From JAADHX01 sp964569385 (GTDB lineage: Bacteria > Actinomycetota > Acidimicrobiia > Acidimicrobiales > Poriferisodalaceae): a DNA stretch of 29,613 bases. Below the pieces are notes generated by a model, which was given only the letters and a program-made list of their open reading frames with translations, was not told the origin of the DNA and searched no databases. Position numbers and translations under genes: made by a program. The stretch covers positions 1 through 29,613 of the forward strand of contig CAZMUM010000053.1 in NCBI GenBank assembly GCA_964569385.1. The letters are read 5' to 3'. Shown here in pieces: positions 1 to 10,937 of this stretch (positions within the stretch are counted from its first letter, which is position 1; each line of letters starts with the position of its first letter).

Positions 1-77
<77 letters not shown>

Positions 78-180
78 TCGGTGGAAAGGTCAGTATGGCG
101 GGCTCGGCACCCGGTATCAACCTGAAATCGAAAGAATCGAGCGTTTCCGCGGAACGCTGGTGGCCTGTGAACCGAACCGA

Positions 181-942
181 TTAGCGGGTATTAACGACCC
201 TAAACTCTTCGGCCACACGACCTGCATCGAATCCGGCCTTGGACGCCGTCTGCTCGCCCCACTCGCGCAACATGGCCGGAAGGCGGTCACCCATCTTGGC
301 TGTCTGGCTGGCGTGAGCTCGCAGGGCATCGCACTTGCGGTCGAACACGTCGGAAATGTCGATGAACCGATTGGGTTCGAGGCCTGTGACCCAAACCTCG
401 TCAACAGAATGGGGCTGGTGCCCCTCGTCTAGTAACTCCGGGAAAGCCCGAGGGTTACGCGAGTCGGGATACACAGCACTGATAGTCGCCTCGCCGGTGG
501 CGAGGTGGTCCGGGTGGCTGCGATAGATACGATCCCAATGACGCTCAGCCGATTGGGCAATGACGAGATCGGGTTTAACGATGCGAATCACCCGGCTGAG
601 ATCGCGACGCAGGTTTAGGTCGGCAACGACTTGCCCGTCGGGGTGATGCAACCAATGCAGCTCGGTCACCCCAACGTGAGCAGCGGCAGCGGTCTGTTCT
701 GACTCGCGCAACGCCGCTAGCTCGGCCTGGCTGACCCTCATATCGTCGTCGCCAGCGTCGCCACTGGTCACCAGGCAGTAGGCCACATAGGCACCGGCAT
801 CGGTGATGGTGGCAACCGTGCCGGCGACCCCAAAGTCGATGTCGTCGGGGTGCGCCACCACCACTAGCACTCTCCTAGGGGCGTCGATCAAGCCATCGGA
901 AGTCTGGATCTTGTCAGTTGTAGCTTCGGCTTCTTCGGTCAC
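181..942 (-). CDS. PIG-L/LmbE-family zinc deacetylase
   Basis: A 253-residue member of the LmbE/PIG-L family, zinc enzymes that remove N-acetyl groups from GlcNAc-containing substrates; in actinobacteria relatives include MshB and Mca of mycothiol metabolism. The AHPDD motif is at residues 30-34 and a second HPDH motif at 143-146, so the expected zinc ligands are His31, Asp34 and His146, all present. The protein is somewhat shorter than typical MshB/Mca (about 290 residues), so the substrate cannot be assigned. It starts at a GTG that overlaps the stop codon of the upstream UPF0182 gene (GTGA, 4 bp), implying translational coupling. It is the last gene of the minus-strand run before the initiator tRNA. 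Confidence 0.9.
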   Translation of the reverse strand: MTEEAEATTDKIQTSDGLIDAPRRVLVVVAHPDDIDFGVAGTVATITDAGAYVAYCLVTSGDAGDDDMRVSQAELAALRESEQTAAAAHVGVTELHWLHHPDGQVVADLNLRRDLSRVIRIVKPDLVIAQSAERHWDRIYRSHPDHLATGEATISAVYPDSRNPRAFPELLDEGHQPHSVDEVWVTGLEPNRFIDISDVFDRKCDALRAHASQTAKMGDRLPAMLREWGEQTASKAGFDAGRVAEEFRVVNTR

Positions 943-3941
943 GCAGACGCGGTCGTTGTGGCCGTAGTTGAGGTCGGTTCGTCATCGGGTTCGGTCGCAA
1001 ATCTCTCTTCGGCCAAGCGCGACTGAGCCTGCTGCAAGAACTGCTCGGCCCGACTTACGGCGGCCTGATAAGCAGCCAAATCGCCAAGGCGCAGCGCCCG
1101 GTCGGCGTCATCGAACGCCTCAACGGCCGCAGTGAGCAACTCGTCGGCGGTGATGTCGTCGGCAGCTGAAGGAACCGTACCCGGCGTAGTCGTCTGCGGC
1201 GGGTCTTCAGGGTCTTCTGGAGTCGGTTCGGGTTCGGTCGACAAAAGCGGCGTGGGCAGATCGACGTTAATCATTGATGCTTCAAGCCCGGGGATTAGCT
1301 CGGCCAAGGCTTCCTCATAGGTCGGGCGCATTACGACCCGATCACCAAGGCCGACGATTACCTGACTCAACTCTGGGAACGCGGTACCGCCAGTCGCTTC
1401 AACAAACAACGGCCGTACATAAACGAGCGAGTTGTCAATCGGCACCAGCAACAGGTTGCCCGGACGAACCTTCGAGCCACTTGCATTGAGAAGCGTGATG
1501 GTTTCTGAGATGTCGCGTTCGGTCAAAATGTTCGAGTTGAACTGAGACGGCCCATCGACCTGAATACCGGGCGGCAACTCGAACACCTCAAGTTGGCCGT
1601 ACTTATCGGGGTCGCTATGAGCAACCATGAACCCGCTCAAGTCCTTACGAGTGTCGTCTTCGGAGAATGGCACGAACGGCCTGAAGTTCAGAAACCTCTG
1701 CTCAGTGTCATCAGGCAGACGCATCAATAGATACTGAGGATCGATGCGTTTCTCGGAGTTGGTGATGACACCGGCGTCATTGAGAGTGCCAGTTTGCTCG
1801 ATTGCGCCGATCTCGTCGCCGGGGTCCTGGGCAACTTCCCACTGGCCAGCAGCATCGTAAAACTCGTTGGCTTCATCGATACGATACCGACCCCACATGT
1901 TTGTCTGGATCCGGAAAAGGTCCTCTGGATATCTGAACTGGGCCCGCAAAGCGTCGCTTGGTCCGTCATCGTTAAACAGATTCGGGAACTGGCGGTCATA
2001 ACTACGAATGAGCGGATCAGACTCGTCGATGATGAAGAACTCGACGTTACCGTCGAATGCATCGACGGTAACCTTTACCGAGTTCCGTACGTAGTTGAAC
2101 TGGCTCAACAGCCCACTGGTGGGGCCTATCTCGCGGGTGATGGCCCGCTGCGAGTACGGATACCGGTTCGTTGTTGTGTACGCATCAAGTATCCAGACAA
2201 CCCGGCCCTCAATAATGGCCGGATACGGATCAGCGTCGTAGTTTAGGAACGGCGCAAGCGTCTCAGCCCGCTCTCTAATATCGCGGACAAAGATAATTCG
2301 GCTCTCGTCCTGAATCTGACCAGAGATAAGCAAGTTAGCGTCGGCGAACCGCAGCGCGAAGGCCGCTCGACGGAACAAACTGCCAATTCCGACGCCACCC
2401 TCACCTTCATATCGAATGGGCTGAGTAGTGTCGGCAAGGGTCTGGAAATCGACCTCGTCGCGGGCCGCACCGATGATGGCGTAGCCGCCAATGTTCTCCC
2501 CGTAGTACAGACCAGGTTGGGTGACGGTAAGTGCAGGCGAGTTATCGGGCGAAACAGTCGGAATGTCGCCAACCAGGAAAGCGGGGCGGCCCGCCTCGAC
2601 GCTGTTGGCCGGCGCAACAGCCAAGCTGTAGCCATGAGTGAACGCAACGTGTTCGCTCTCCCACGATTTGTTGGGCAGGCCATCGAGCAACAGCTCACGG
2701 GCCGAAAGCACAACCTGAGTTATGCGCCCGTCGACCACGTAACGATCGACGTCGACATCGCGGAACTGATAGAAGCCACGAATGCCCTGGAGCTGATTGA
2801 ACGTGTCGTCGATAATGGCTGGATCCATCAGACGCACGTTGGTGACAGTGTCGAGGTTGTCGATTACTTGCTCGGCGGTCAGCGTCTCTTCGTATGCAAA
2901 GTCGCGGCTGACCACTGCGTCGAGACCAAACGCAGCGCGGGTTGCCTCGATGTTGCGGTCAATATAAATAGACTCACGATTTGACTCATCTGGGGTGACC
3001 TGGAACCGCTGAATCGCTGCTGGGTAAGCCGTACCTGCCACCGTGGCCACCGCGGCCCAAAGACCAACAGCAAGTATCGGAAACGTGAAGCCCTGGCGCC
3101 AAATGTTGATGATCAACAAGACGAACATGAACAGGCTGATGATCATCAACAACCGGATCGCTGGCAAGTTGGCGTTCACGTCGGTGAACGACGCACCGTC
3201 GATGAACCCCTGAGTTGACAATGTCAATTCGAACTGATCGAGCCAGTAGCCAGCAGCCCTGGTGAGCGCCATGAGGCCCAAGAGCAGGCTCAGGTGACCC
3301 TTTACCGAGGCCGAAACACGTTCGCTTGCTGCCTGCTGAATACGAATTCCGCCGTTGAGGTAATGGGCCATCGCAGTAACGATGAAGATGATCAGGAACG
3401 CCGCGAACAGCCAGCTGACGAGATAGGTGAGGAACGGTAACTGGAATACATAGAACCCAATATCGCGATCGAACAGCGCATCCCTTATGCCGAAATCTTC
3501 TCGGTTGATGAAGAGAAGCCAGTTCTCCCACTGGGCCGATACACCGACCCCCGCGGTCAGGGCCAGTAACAGAGAAACAACGATCCGGGCCAGGCCCACT
3601 CGATTTCCGACTACAGCGTGATATCGCTCGACAAGTTCTTCTTCGGGTCCTTGAGGCCTAACCGACGGACCGATTTTGTCGGCGACCCAGAGGTTGACCC
3701 AGATCATCACGAAGAAGATGGCGGTGAATAGGGCGCCAAGGGCGACTCTGGCTGCGACGATTCGCCGCCAAACCGACCCAAGACCCAGTGCATCGAACCA
3801 CAAGAACTCGGTATAGAAATTAGCCAAACCGCGAAGTGACGCTATGAAGACAAGTACGCCGATCGCGGCGATGACAAGTACCGCTCGGCGTCGGTTTGAC
3901 GCACGGCCCGAGGAGGACCGCATCTCAGATGGGGGACGCAT
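939..3941 (-). CDS. UPF0182 family (COG1615) large membrane protein
   Basis: A 1000-residue protein. The N-terminal third holds about seven hydrophobic segments, starting at residues 18-40 (VLVIAAIGVLVFIASLRG) and including the signature FYTEFLWFDALGLGSVWRR. A large, probably extracytoplasmic domain follows with family-typical phrases such as YPYSQRA and FNYVRNSVK. The last roughly 130 residues are Pro/Thr/Glu-rich with a helical segment around YQAAVSRAEQFLQQAQ. Length and layout match the UPF0182 family, widespread in actinobacteria and cyanobacteria, function unknown. It lies 12 bp downstream of the DivIVA-type gene and overlaps the LmbE-type gene by 4 bp. The ATG at 3941 has no strong ribosome binding site; an in-frame ATG six codons later is possible. 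Confidence 0.93.
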   Translation of the reverse strand: MRPPSEMRSSSGRASNRRRAVLVIAAIGVLVFIASLRGLANFYTEFLWFDALGLGSVWRRIVAARVALGALFTAIFFVMIWVNLWVADKIGPSVRPQGPEEELVERYHAVVGNRVGLARIVVSLLLALTAGVGVSAQWENWLLFINREDFGIRDALFDRDIGFYVFQLPFLTYLVSWLFAAFLIIFIVTAMAHYLNGGIRIQQAASERVSASVKGHLSLLLGLMALTRAAGYWLDQFELTLSTQGFIDGASFTDVNANLPAIRLLMIISLFMFVLLIINIWRQGFTFPILAVGLWAAVATVAGTAYPAAIQRFQVTPDESNRESIYIDRNIEATRAAFGLDAVVSRDFAYEETLTAEQVIDNLDTVTNVRLMDPAIIDDTFNQLQGIRGFYQFRDVDVDRYVVDGRITQVVLSARELLLDGLPNKSWESEHVAFTHGYSLAVAPANSVEAGRPAFLVGDIPTVSPDNSPALTVTQPGLYYGENIGGYAIIGAARDEVDFQTLADTTQPIRYEGEGGVGIGSLFRRAAFALRFADANLLISGQIQDESRIIFVRDIRERAETLAPFLNYDADPYPAIIEGRVVWILDAYTTTNRYPYSQRAITREIGPTSGLLSQFNYVRNSVKVTVDAFDGNVEFFIIDESDPLIRSYDRQFPNLFNDDGPSDALRAQFRYPEDLFRIQTNMWGRYRIDEANEFYDAAGQWEVAQDPGDEIGAIEQTGTLNDAGVITNSEKRIDPQYLLMRLPDDTEQRFLNFRPFVPFSEDDTRKDLSGFMVAHSDPDKYGQLEVFELPPGIQVDGPSQFNSNILTERDISETITLLNASGSKVRPGNLLLVPIDNSLVYVRPLFVEATGGTAFPELSQVIVGLGDRVVMRPTYEEALAELIPGLEASMINVDLPTPLLSTEPEPTPEDPEDPPQTTTPGTVPSAADDITADELLTAAVEAFDDADRALRLGDLAAYQAAVSRAEQFLQQAQSRLAEERFATEPDDEPTSTTATTTASA

Positions 3942-3953
3942 AGTGACTTGAGG

Positions 3954-5582
<1,629 letters not shown>

Positions 5583-5648
5583 GTATTACCAGAGTACGGA
5601 AATATCGCGGGTCCGGTGTGAACCCTCGACATTGGCTGGGTGAAACCG

Positions 5649-6758
5649 CTACGTCGCGTCGACGCTATCGCGCAGCGAAAGCCCGTTCCCGCCGCGTGCA
5701 GCCAGAACCTCGACGGCCTCGTCAAACGTTGCGACAGCAACCACCTCAAGATCGTCGCCAGCCGCAGCCTGAGCTACATCGAAGTCGGCAGCGGGAACTA
5801 GAAACAGATCGATTCCCGCTCGCCGTACCGCGTGAGTCTTCTGAGCGACGCCGCCGATGGGCCCAATATTGCCCAAAATGTCGATGGTGCCTGTGGTTGC
5901 CACCTGAACACCACCGGTTAGCTCGCCCTCGGTGAGCAGATCGAGAACCGAAAGAGACAACGCAAGCCCAGCCGATGGTCCGCCGACCCTGGCGGTGTCG
6001 ATCTCGATGTCGACTGGCAGCTCGGTTAGCTCGAAGGCCGTCTGGACCCCAACCCCCATAAGCGCCGAGCCGTCGTCGCGGGCACCAAGCACGACCTCGT
6101 CGTCGATGTCGGTCGTCTCTCCGGTTGCGTCGAAACGCCGGATGACTATAGACAAAACGTCGCCTGGCTCTCTCAACTCAATCTGACCGACGAGGTCGTC
6201 GCCATCAAACAGTTGCACCCCGCCAGCCGAAACCAGCACATCGAAGGGTTCGATAATTCCGACGGCGCCTGAGTCTTCTTGAATCTGAGTAATAAGTGCG
6301 CCGCTCTCTTGAATGACGTCGTAGCCCAGGTAGTCGAGCGCAACCCGCTTGGCCAGTTCTTGGGACTCAGACATGAGGGACAGGTTCTGCTCGCGCTGCT
6401 CGTCGCGGGTCTGGGTACCCAGGACCTCGTCTCTGGGCCTGATAACCACAGCGTCGTCGAACTTTGCGGCAACCCACTCGAGAACAGACAGTTCGCCAGT
6501 GAGCCGCACAGTGGTAAACAAAACTTCGCCCTCACTCGGAAACTCATCAGCGCCTTCGATCTCGATCAGGTCTTCGAGTGGAGTCGCCGACCCGGGCGAC
6601 TGAGAGAAGAAGGGGACCTTTACGATCGACAAGACCACGAGAGCCACTCCAGCTAGGCCAGCAGCCACAAACACGAACTTGGCCCAGTTAAACGAACGCT
6701 CCGCCGAAACAGGACCGACGGATACGCTCTCGCTTGGCGGCTCTATTTGGGTCATCAT
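5649..6758 (-). CDS. PDZ plus Lon-like (S16) membrane serine protease, YlbL-type
   Basis: A 369-residue protein with one N-terminal transmembrane helix (about residues 28-47), a divergent PDZ region (about 150-215) and a C-terminal Lon-type S16 protease domain. The catalytic Ser-Lys dyad is visible: Ser262 in GGPSAG and Lys307 in GGVAQK. It lacks the Lon AAA module, which fits the YlbL-like family of membrane-anchored PDZ/S16 proteases, probably acting at the outer membrane face. The start is the first of two adjacent ATGs at 6758, because AGAGGG sits six bases upstream; a longer frame to 6827 would need a TTG without a site. It heads the four-gene minus-strand run with DivIVA, UPF0182 and LmbE. 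Confidence 0.88.
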   Translation of the reverse strand: MMTQIEPPSESVSVGPVSAERSFNWAKFVFVAAGLAGVALVVLSIVKVPFFSQSPGSATPLEDLIEIEGADEFPSEGEVLFTTVRLTGELSVLEWVAAKFDDAVVIRPRDEVLGTQTRDEQREQNLSLMSESQELAKRVALDYLGYDVIQESGALITQIQEDSGAVGIIEPFDVLVSAGGVQLFDGDDLVGQIELREPGDVLSIVIRRFDATGETTDIDDEVVLGARDDGSALMGVGVQTAFELTELPVDIEIDTARVGGPSAGLALSLSVLDLLTEGELTGGVQVATTGTIDILGNIGPIGGVAQKTHAVRRAGIDLFLVPAADFDVAQAAAGDDLEVVAVATFDEAVEVLAARGGNGLSLRDSVDAT

Positions 6759-6899
6759 TGAGGGCCCTCTCGCAAAGCCAGACTCCAGCCTGCCACGAAT
6801 ACGCCGACTAGGACCATCAGTCGGCAAGACAGGCGAATGCTCAACCCGCCCCGACCAAATCTCGGCAACAAGAATCTCGTTAAAAAGAAAGGTGTCACG

Positions 6900-7196
6900 A
6901 TGAATGAACCCTCTCCGGCAGTGGCATCTTCACAAACGACCGAACAAATCCAGGCCCAAGCCGAGCAGATACCTGTCCTGGCTACGCCACCACCGCTTCA
7001 GGTAAGTTGGTGGACTCGCCGGCGAATGGCCACGCGCTCATGGGACGAGCAGTACAAGCCAGCGCCACTCTGGAAACGCATCTTTGCCGTGGTCAGCCTT
7101 GCTGCAATCGCGGTGGGTAGCGGGTTGTTCATGGCTGGTTCTGTCGCAGCGTCCATCGCCGCGGCAGCCATTGCGATTTCGTCGATCGTCTCCTAA
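6900..7196 (+). CDS. small membrane protein, unknown function
   Basis: A 98-residue protein. The first 40 residues are polar and Gln/Pro-rich, then a basic stretch (WWTRRRMATRSW) and a hydrophobic C-terminal region from about residue 60 to the end, able to form one or two membrane helices rich in Ala/Ile. I do not recognise the family. The start at 6900 is preferred over an upstream ATG at 6837 because AAAGGTG lies five bases before it. It is transcribed divergently from the PDZ/Lon gene (about 140 bp between starts) and ends two bases before the HEAT-repeat gene, so those two probably form an operon. Confidence 0.72.
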   Translation: MNEPSPAVASSQTTEQIQAQAEQIPVLATPPPLQVSWWTRRRMATRSWDEQYKPAPLWKRIFAVVSLAAIAVGSGLFMAGSVAASIAAAAIAISSIVS

Positions 7197-7198
7197 CG

Positions 7199-7795
7199 GT
7201 GGATGCCAGCGATACCACAACCGACGAAATTGGCGAGGCCATCGCTATTGCGGGACACACGGGCGATACCGCCTTTGCTCTCAGCCACATCAATAGTTCC
7301 GTAGCACGACACAGACGCCTCGCAGTGTCGGCGCTCGCCCGGTGCGACGCCCTATCGAACGGCCAGCTATTGGCCGCGTTGACCGATCCAGACTCCGCCG
7401 TCAGGCATCGAGGCTGCCAGCTAGCGGCCTCGACAGATATCGATCTCACTTCGGCTCTAAACGACTCTGAGCCGTCCGTTGTCGAAGTCGCCGCGTGGGC
7501 GGTTGGCGAACATGACACAGTAGACAACGCCACTCGCCAGAAGCTTGAGCAACTAGCTCAGAGTCACACCGACGCGTTGGTTCGAGAGGCCTCTGTTGCA
7601 GCGCTCGGCGCTATCGGTCACCCTGATTCGATCGAAAGCGTCTTGGCCGGAACTCACGACAAGCCAGCTATCAGACGCCGGGCAGTTCTGGCCCTGGTTT
7701 CCTACGAAGGCCCAGAGGTCGACTCCGCTCTAAAGAGGGCACTCGACGACCGCGACTGGCAAGTCAGGCAAGCTGCCGAAGACGTCCTCAGTTGA
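7199..7795 (+). CDS. HEAT-repeat protein
   Basis: A 198-residue protein made of helical repeats with HEAT/PBS-lyase character: RHRRLAVSALARC, AVRHRGCQLAAS, SVVEVAAWAVGEH, LVREASVAALGAIGH, AIRRRAVLALVSYEG and WQVRQAAEDVLS recur at roughly 30-residue spacing. Such repeats form a solenoid used for protein binding; no enzymatic domain is visible. It begins with a GTG two bases after the stop of the preceding small membrane gene, without a clear ribosome binding site, which suggests translational coupling. It ends convergently with the substrate-binding lipoprotein gene 21 bp away. Confidence 0.82.
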   Translation: MDASDTTTDEIGEAIAIAGHTGDTAFALSHINSSVARHRRLAVSALARCDALSNGQLLAALTDPDSAVRHRGCQLAASTDIDLTSALNDSEPSVVEVAAWAVGEHDTVDNATRQKLEQLAQSHTDALVREASVAALGAIGHPDSIESVLAGTHDKPAIRRRAVLALVSYEGPEVDSALKRALDDRDWQVRQAAEDVLS

Positions 7796-7816
7796 CGCGA
7801 CCTCGTGTCCGCTTTA

Positions 7817-9094
7817 TCAGGCCCCGCCCCAAAGCACATCGAGCGCGCCAGCCGCCGGCGACTCGAATCGTTCGACGAAGCGCAGCCCAAGTGGATCGCC
7901 CGCAATTGGGTCAATGACGTGAACCGAAATCTCTCTGGGTATCCCCTCGGTGCCAGCTGACCGGTCAAACGATGCGACCAGATCACCGGTGTTGATCGGG
8001 CCGAGTCCTTGGGCAATCGCCCAGAGGGCGCCTCGGCTCACGTCGACATCGAGAGTGCCAGTTCGAAGCAGAACATCGACCGGGTACTGAGAAGCAAACC
8101 CCACACGCACCCAGGGGTCTGGCCTCGCATCAGGCAGGTAGGTAGCGAAGGCCGATCGAAGAAGAACAGATCCAGCCGCATCATCGCCCCAGGAAGGCGC
8201 ATCGGTGGCCACGATCAATCGGCCAGCGGCCCAAGCTTGGGTGGCGGCTGACAATGGCAGGACAACCTCGCCCCCGACCCCGACGTCGATATCGACACCG
8301 CGGGCAGCCAGCTCGTTGAGCACCGCCACGGCTCCTAACGAATCGGTCGCAACCCAGAGCTTTTGGCACCCCAAGGCACTCATCTGGTCGACAGCCACAA
8401 CAACACCTTCGGCCGCAATGTCGATAGTGGCCGGGTCGCCGATGGTCTCAAGCTCCTGAGCTGCCAGCAGAACTCCCAGCCGCTGGTCCTCGCCCACCAA
8501 GCTCACGTCGGTGGCGACACACCAGGTGCCACCCTCAGAGTCGTCCTCGACCATCCACGCCACGCCAGAAAACGCCTCGGCGGCATACGACGAACCGACC
8601 GGCAGCAGGGTCTCAAGGTTTGCCCAAGTCGACTGACGAGTCGATGGGACCACCAAGATCTGGTCAACAGATGCAAGCTGGCGAACCGCGTCGACAACGG
8701 CGGTGCCACCGACGAGGGCAAACACAGCTACGTCAGACTGAATCTCGGCATAAGCCCTCACCGCGGCGGCAGCCGGCGACGGACCGCCAACATCGCGCAC
8801 AACCAACTCGACTGGAAAACGCGCGTCAACGCCACCAAGAGAGTTGACGGTCGACCAGTAGGCCTCTACACCCGCCAAAGCAGATCGATTCGCGGCACCA
8901 GCAGGGCCTGACAAATCGGCGATGACACCTACTCGGAAAGTCGTGGTGTCGAACCCTGCGGTTCGGGCCGGCGCGGCCTTGCGCGGGACTGGTACCACCT
9001 CGGGCCCATCGCCATCGACCGTTGGGGTTGTACAGGCGGCAGCCAAGACCGCAAGAGCTACGGCGAGGATGGCGCAGCGAGAGGTAGTCGACAC
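7817..9094 (-). CDS. ABC-type branched-chain amino-acid-like substrate-binding lipoprotein
   Basis: A 425-residue secreted lipoprotein. The signal peptide ends in the lipobox LAAAC, placing the lipidated Cys at residue 21. The mature part resembles type I periplasmic binding proteins (Peripla_BP_6, LivJ-like): FRVGVIADLSGPAGAANRSALAGVEAYWSTVNSLGGV at the start, FALVGGTAVVDAVRQLA, and GFASQYPVDVLLRTGTL near the end. It would bind a small ligand outside the membrane, but no permease or ATPase genes are adjacent, so it is an orphan here and the ligand is unknown. The gene is isolated, between a convergent HEAT gene and the mreB stop codon. Confidence 0.87.
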   Translation of the reverse strand: MSTTSRCAILAVALAVLAAACTTPTVDGDGPEVVPVPRKAAPARTAGFDTTTFRVGVIADLSGPAGAANRSALAGVEAYWSTVNSLGGVDARFPVELVVRDVGGPSPAAAAVRAYAEIQSDVAVFALVGGTAVVDAVRQLASVDQILVVPSTRQSTWANLETLLPVGSSYAAEAFSGVAWMVEDDSEGGTWCVATDVSLVGEDQRLGVLLAAQELETIGDPATIDIAAEGVVVAVDQMSALGCQKLWVATDSLGAVAVLNELAARGVDIDVGVGGEVVLPLSAATQAWAAGRLIVATDAPSWGDDAAGSVLLRSAFATYLPDARPDPWVRVGFASQYPVDVLLRTGTLDVDVSRGALWAIAQGLGPINTGDLVASFDRSAGTEGIPREISVHVIDPIAGDPLGLRFVERFESPAAGALDVLWGGA

Positions 9095-9164
9095 GCATCC
9101 ATCATCTCACCCAGCCGTTGACGAGTCGGGCCACTACCGCGAGATTCGGCTCAGTTCCACAGAC

Positions 9165-10175
9165 CTACGACGGCCCGCGGGAGCCAATGAAGACACCACT
9201 GAGGTTGTCGAAATTGTCTAGAACCCGTCCGGCGCCGAGCACGACTGCTTCTAGCGGTGATTCGACAACCTGAACTGGAACCCCCGTCTCGTCGGCAATT
9301 CGGACATCAAGACCGCGGAGCAGGCCGCCACCACCCACCAAATGAATTCCGTTCATGATGAGGTCCTGGGCAAGTTCGGGCGGTGCCAAGGACAGACAGT
9401 CGAGGACCGACTCCACCATGGCATCGACAACATCGACGATTGCGTCTCGCACTTGTTGGGGTTCGAGGACAAATGTCCTCGGGAGACCAGTCGTGAGGTC
9501 GCGACCACGAACCTCGGCGGCAAGCTCGTCCTGCATGGGCCACGCCGACCCGATGGCAACCTTGATCTCCTCTGAGGTCCGTTCGCCGATAGCCACTCCG
9601 TGTTCGCGGCGCGCATGCGACTGAAGGGCGGCATCGATTTCGAACGATCCCATCCTGATGGCCTTAATGGCAACGATCCCACCGAGCGAGATCATCGCAG
9701 TCTCGGTGGTGCCACCGCCAATATCGACAACCATCGACCCAACCGGCTCATGGATGGGAAGACCAGCCCCGATGGCCGCCGCCATTGGTTGTTCAAGAAG
9801 TCGCACATCGGATGCGCCAGCTCTTCGAGCAGCCTCGGTAACAGCCCGCCGCTCTACGGCTGTAATGACTGACGGAACACAGACAATGACGCGAGTTCGA
9901 CCAAATCGGCCGACACCCACCCGCTGAAGGATGAGCCTAATCATCCGTTGGGTCGTGTCGAAATCGGTGATGGCACCCTTGCGCAGAGGCCGGACAGCGA
10001 CAATATGGGCCGGCGTCCGGCCAATCATTTGCCAAGCATCCTGGCCTACCGCGAGCACATCGCCACTCTTCTCGTTGAGAGCGATGACAGAAGGCTCATT
10101 CAAAACAATGCCGCGGCCAGCCTCGAAAACGAGGGTGTTAGCGGTACCGAGATCGATCGCCAGATCGCGAGCCAT
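9165..10175 (-). CDS. mreB: MreB/Mbl-type actin-like protein
   Basis: A 336-residue actin-fold protein. The phosphate-1 motif DLGTANT is at residues 8-14, phosphate-2 DIGGGTTE at 151-158, and the adenosine motif GGGGLLRG near residue 285. Length and motifs match MreB, the filament that guides lateral wall synthesis; an Mbl-like role is equally possible. The start at 10175 is chosen because residues from MARDLAIDLG match the family N-terminus and GAGG lies five bases upstream; a longer in-frame extension lacks homology. The start codon shares one base with the stop of the upstream 62-aa membrane gene (TGATG). mreC, mreD and rodA are not adjacent. Confidence 0.93.
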   Translation of the reverse strand: MARDLAIDLGTANTLVFEAGRGIVLNEPSVIALNEKSGDVLAVGQDAWQMIGRTPAHIVAVRPLRKGAITDFDTTQRMIRLILQRVGVGRFGRTRVIVCVPSVITAVERRAVTEAARRAGASDVRLLEQPMAAAIGAGLPIHEPVGSMVVDIGGGTTETAMISLGGIVAIKAIRMGSFEIDAALQSHARREHGVAIGERTSEEIKVAIGSAWPMQDELAAEVRGRDLTTGLPRTFVLEPQQVRDAIVDVVDAMVESVLDCLSLAPPELAQDLIMNGIHLVGGGGLLRGLDVRIADETGVPVQVVESPLEAVVLGAGRVLDNFDNLSGVFIGSRGPS

Positions 10176-10363
10176 CAGCGCCTCGCCTTTCGCTGGCGAG
10201 ACTTTTTGTCGCCATGAAACACCGAGAGGGCGTCGATGGTGGATCGAAATTCGTGGATGCCAGCATCCTCTCGAGGACGATTCAAAAAGGTCCACACGCC
10301 GATAGCGAGCAATCCCAAGGCCATGATCGCCACGGCAATCAACAAAAAAGCAGCGTTTCCCAC
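10175..10363 (-). CDS. 62-aa single-pass membrane protein between moaE and mreB
   Basis: A short protein with one N-terminal transmembrane helix (residues 3-27, AAFLLIAVAIMALGLLAIGVW) and a basic cytoplasmic tail ending KKSRQRKARR. The family is not recognised. Its reality is supported by position: the GTG start directly abuts the moaE stop codon (TGA-GTG), AAAGGG lies seven bases upstream, and its stop overlaps the mreB start by one base. This coupling to mreB suggests a membrane partner or anchor of the cytoskeleton, but that is inference. Confidence 0.75.
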   Translation of the reverse strand: MGNAAFLLIAVAIMALGLLAIGVWTFLNRPREDAGIHEFRSTIDALSVFHGDKKSRQRKARR

Positions 10364-10849
10364 TCAGTGGCCCTTTGCCGACGTTAGTAGTTCTGCCACG
10401 TCAGATATCTCGGTGGCGGCCAAACCCCAGTCGGTTCCGCCCTCCCAAGTCTCGCGCTTCCAGATGGGGACCGTGGCCTTAAGGGCATCGATGCCGAATC
10501 GGGCCGCTTCGAAAGCTTCCGGGCGGTGTGGGCTGCTGATGGCAACAACAACCGACACCTCGCCAAGCTTGAGTGCGCCAATACGATGCCAAAGAACGAC
10601 GCGGCCGACATCCGGCCAAGACGAACGAAGCGCAATCTCGAGGTCGCGTAGCTTCAGCACGACCTGGCTCTCGTAGGCCTCATACTCGAGCAACGTGACA
10701 GAACTTCTGTGCTCGGCGTGATCACGAACCGTGCCGCTGAACACAACCACAGCACCACAATCTGGCCGGACCGCCCAGTCATGGGCAGCGCCGACATCTA
10801 ACGGCGATTCGGTTAACGCCAGCCATGTGTCATCACTCGATTTATGCAC
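10364..10849 (-). CDS. moaE: molybdopterin synthase catalytic subunit MoaE
   Basis: About 161 residues matching MoaE, which with thiocarboxylated MoaD inserts sulfur into precursor Z (cPMP) to form molybdopterin. Signatures: GAVVVFSGTVRDH (residues 32-44), LEYEAYE (54-60), RIGALKLGE (89-97), SSPHR (105-109), and the catalytic lysine region IDALKATVPIWKRE with Lys124 and Lys131. The start is uncertain: the GTG at 10849 gives the usual length, while a TTG at 10885 would add 12 residues. No other molybdenum cofactor gene is in the window. It is followed with no gap by the 62-aa membrane gene and mreB, and is divergent from the HtrA gene. Confidence 0.92.
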   Translation of the reverse strand: MHKSSDDTWLALTESPLDVGAAHDWAVRPDCGAVVVFSGTVRDHAEHRSSVTLLEYEAYESQVVLKLRDLEIALRSSWPDVGRVVLWHRIGALKLGEVSVVVAISSPHRPEAFEAARFGIDALKATVPIWKRETWEGGTDWGLAATEISDVAELLTSAKGH

Positions 10850-10937
10850 GACCAGCCATCGTAGAGCCACTACCCACAAGAACAACAGCTACCGCGCGCG
10901 GTCACCTGAGCCATTCTCATCGCTACAGTCAGCGGTC

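Noticed and set aside
10731..10937. N-terminal extension of the HtrA gene
   Set aside because: It lies antisense to the conserved MoaE coding region and has no family similarity; the GTG at 10938 gives a normal actinobacterial HtrA.
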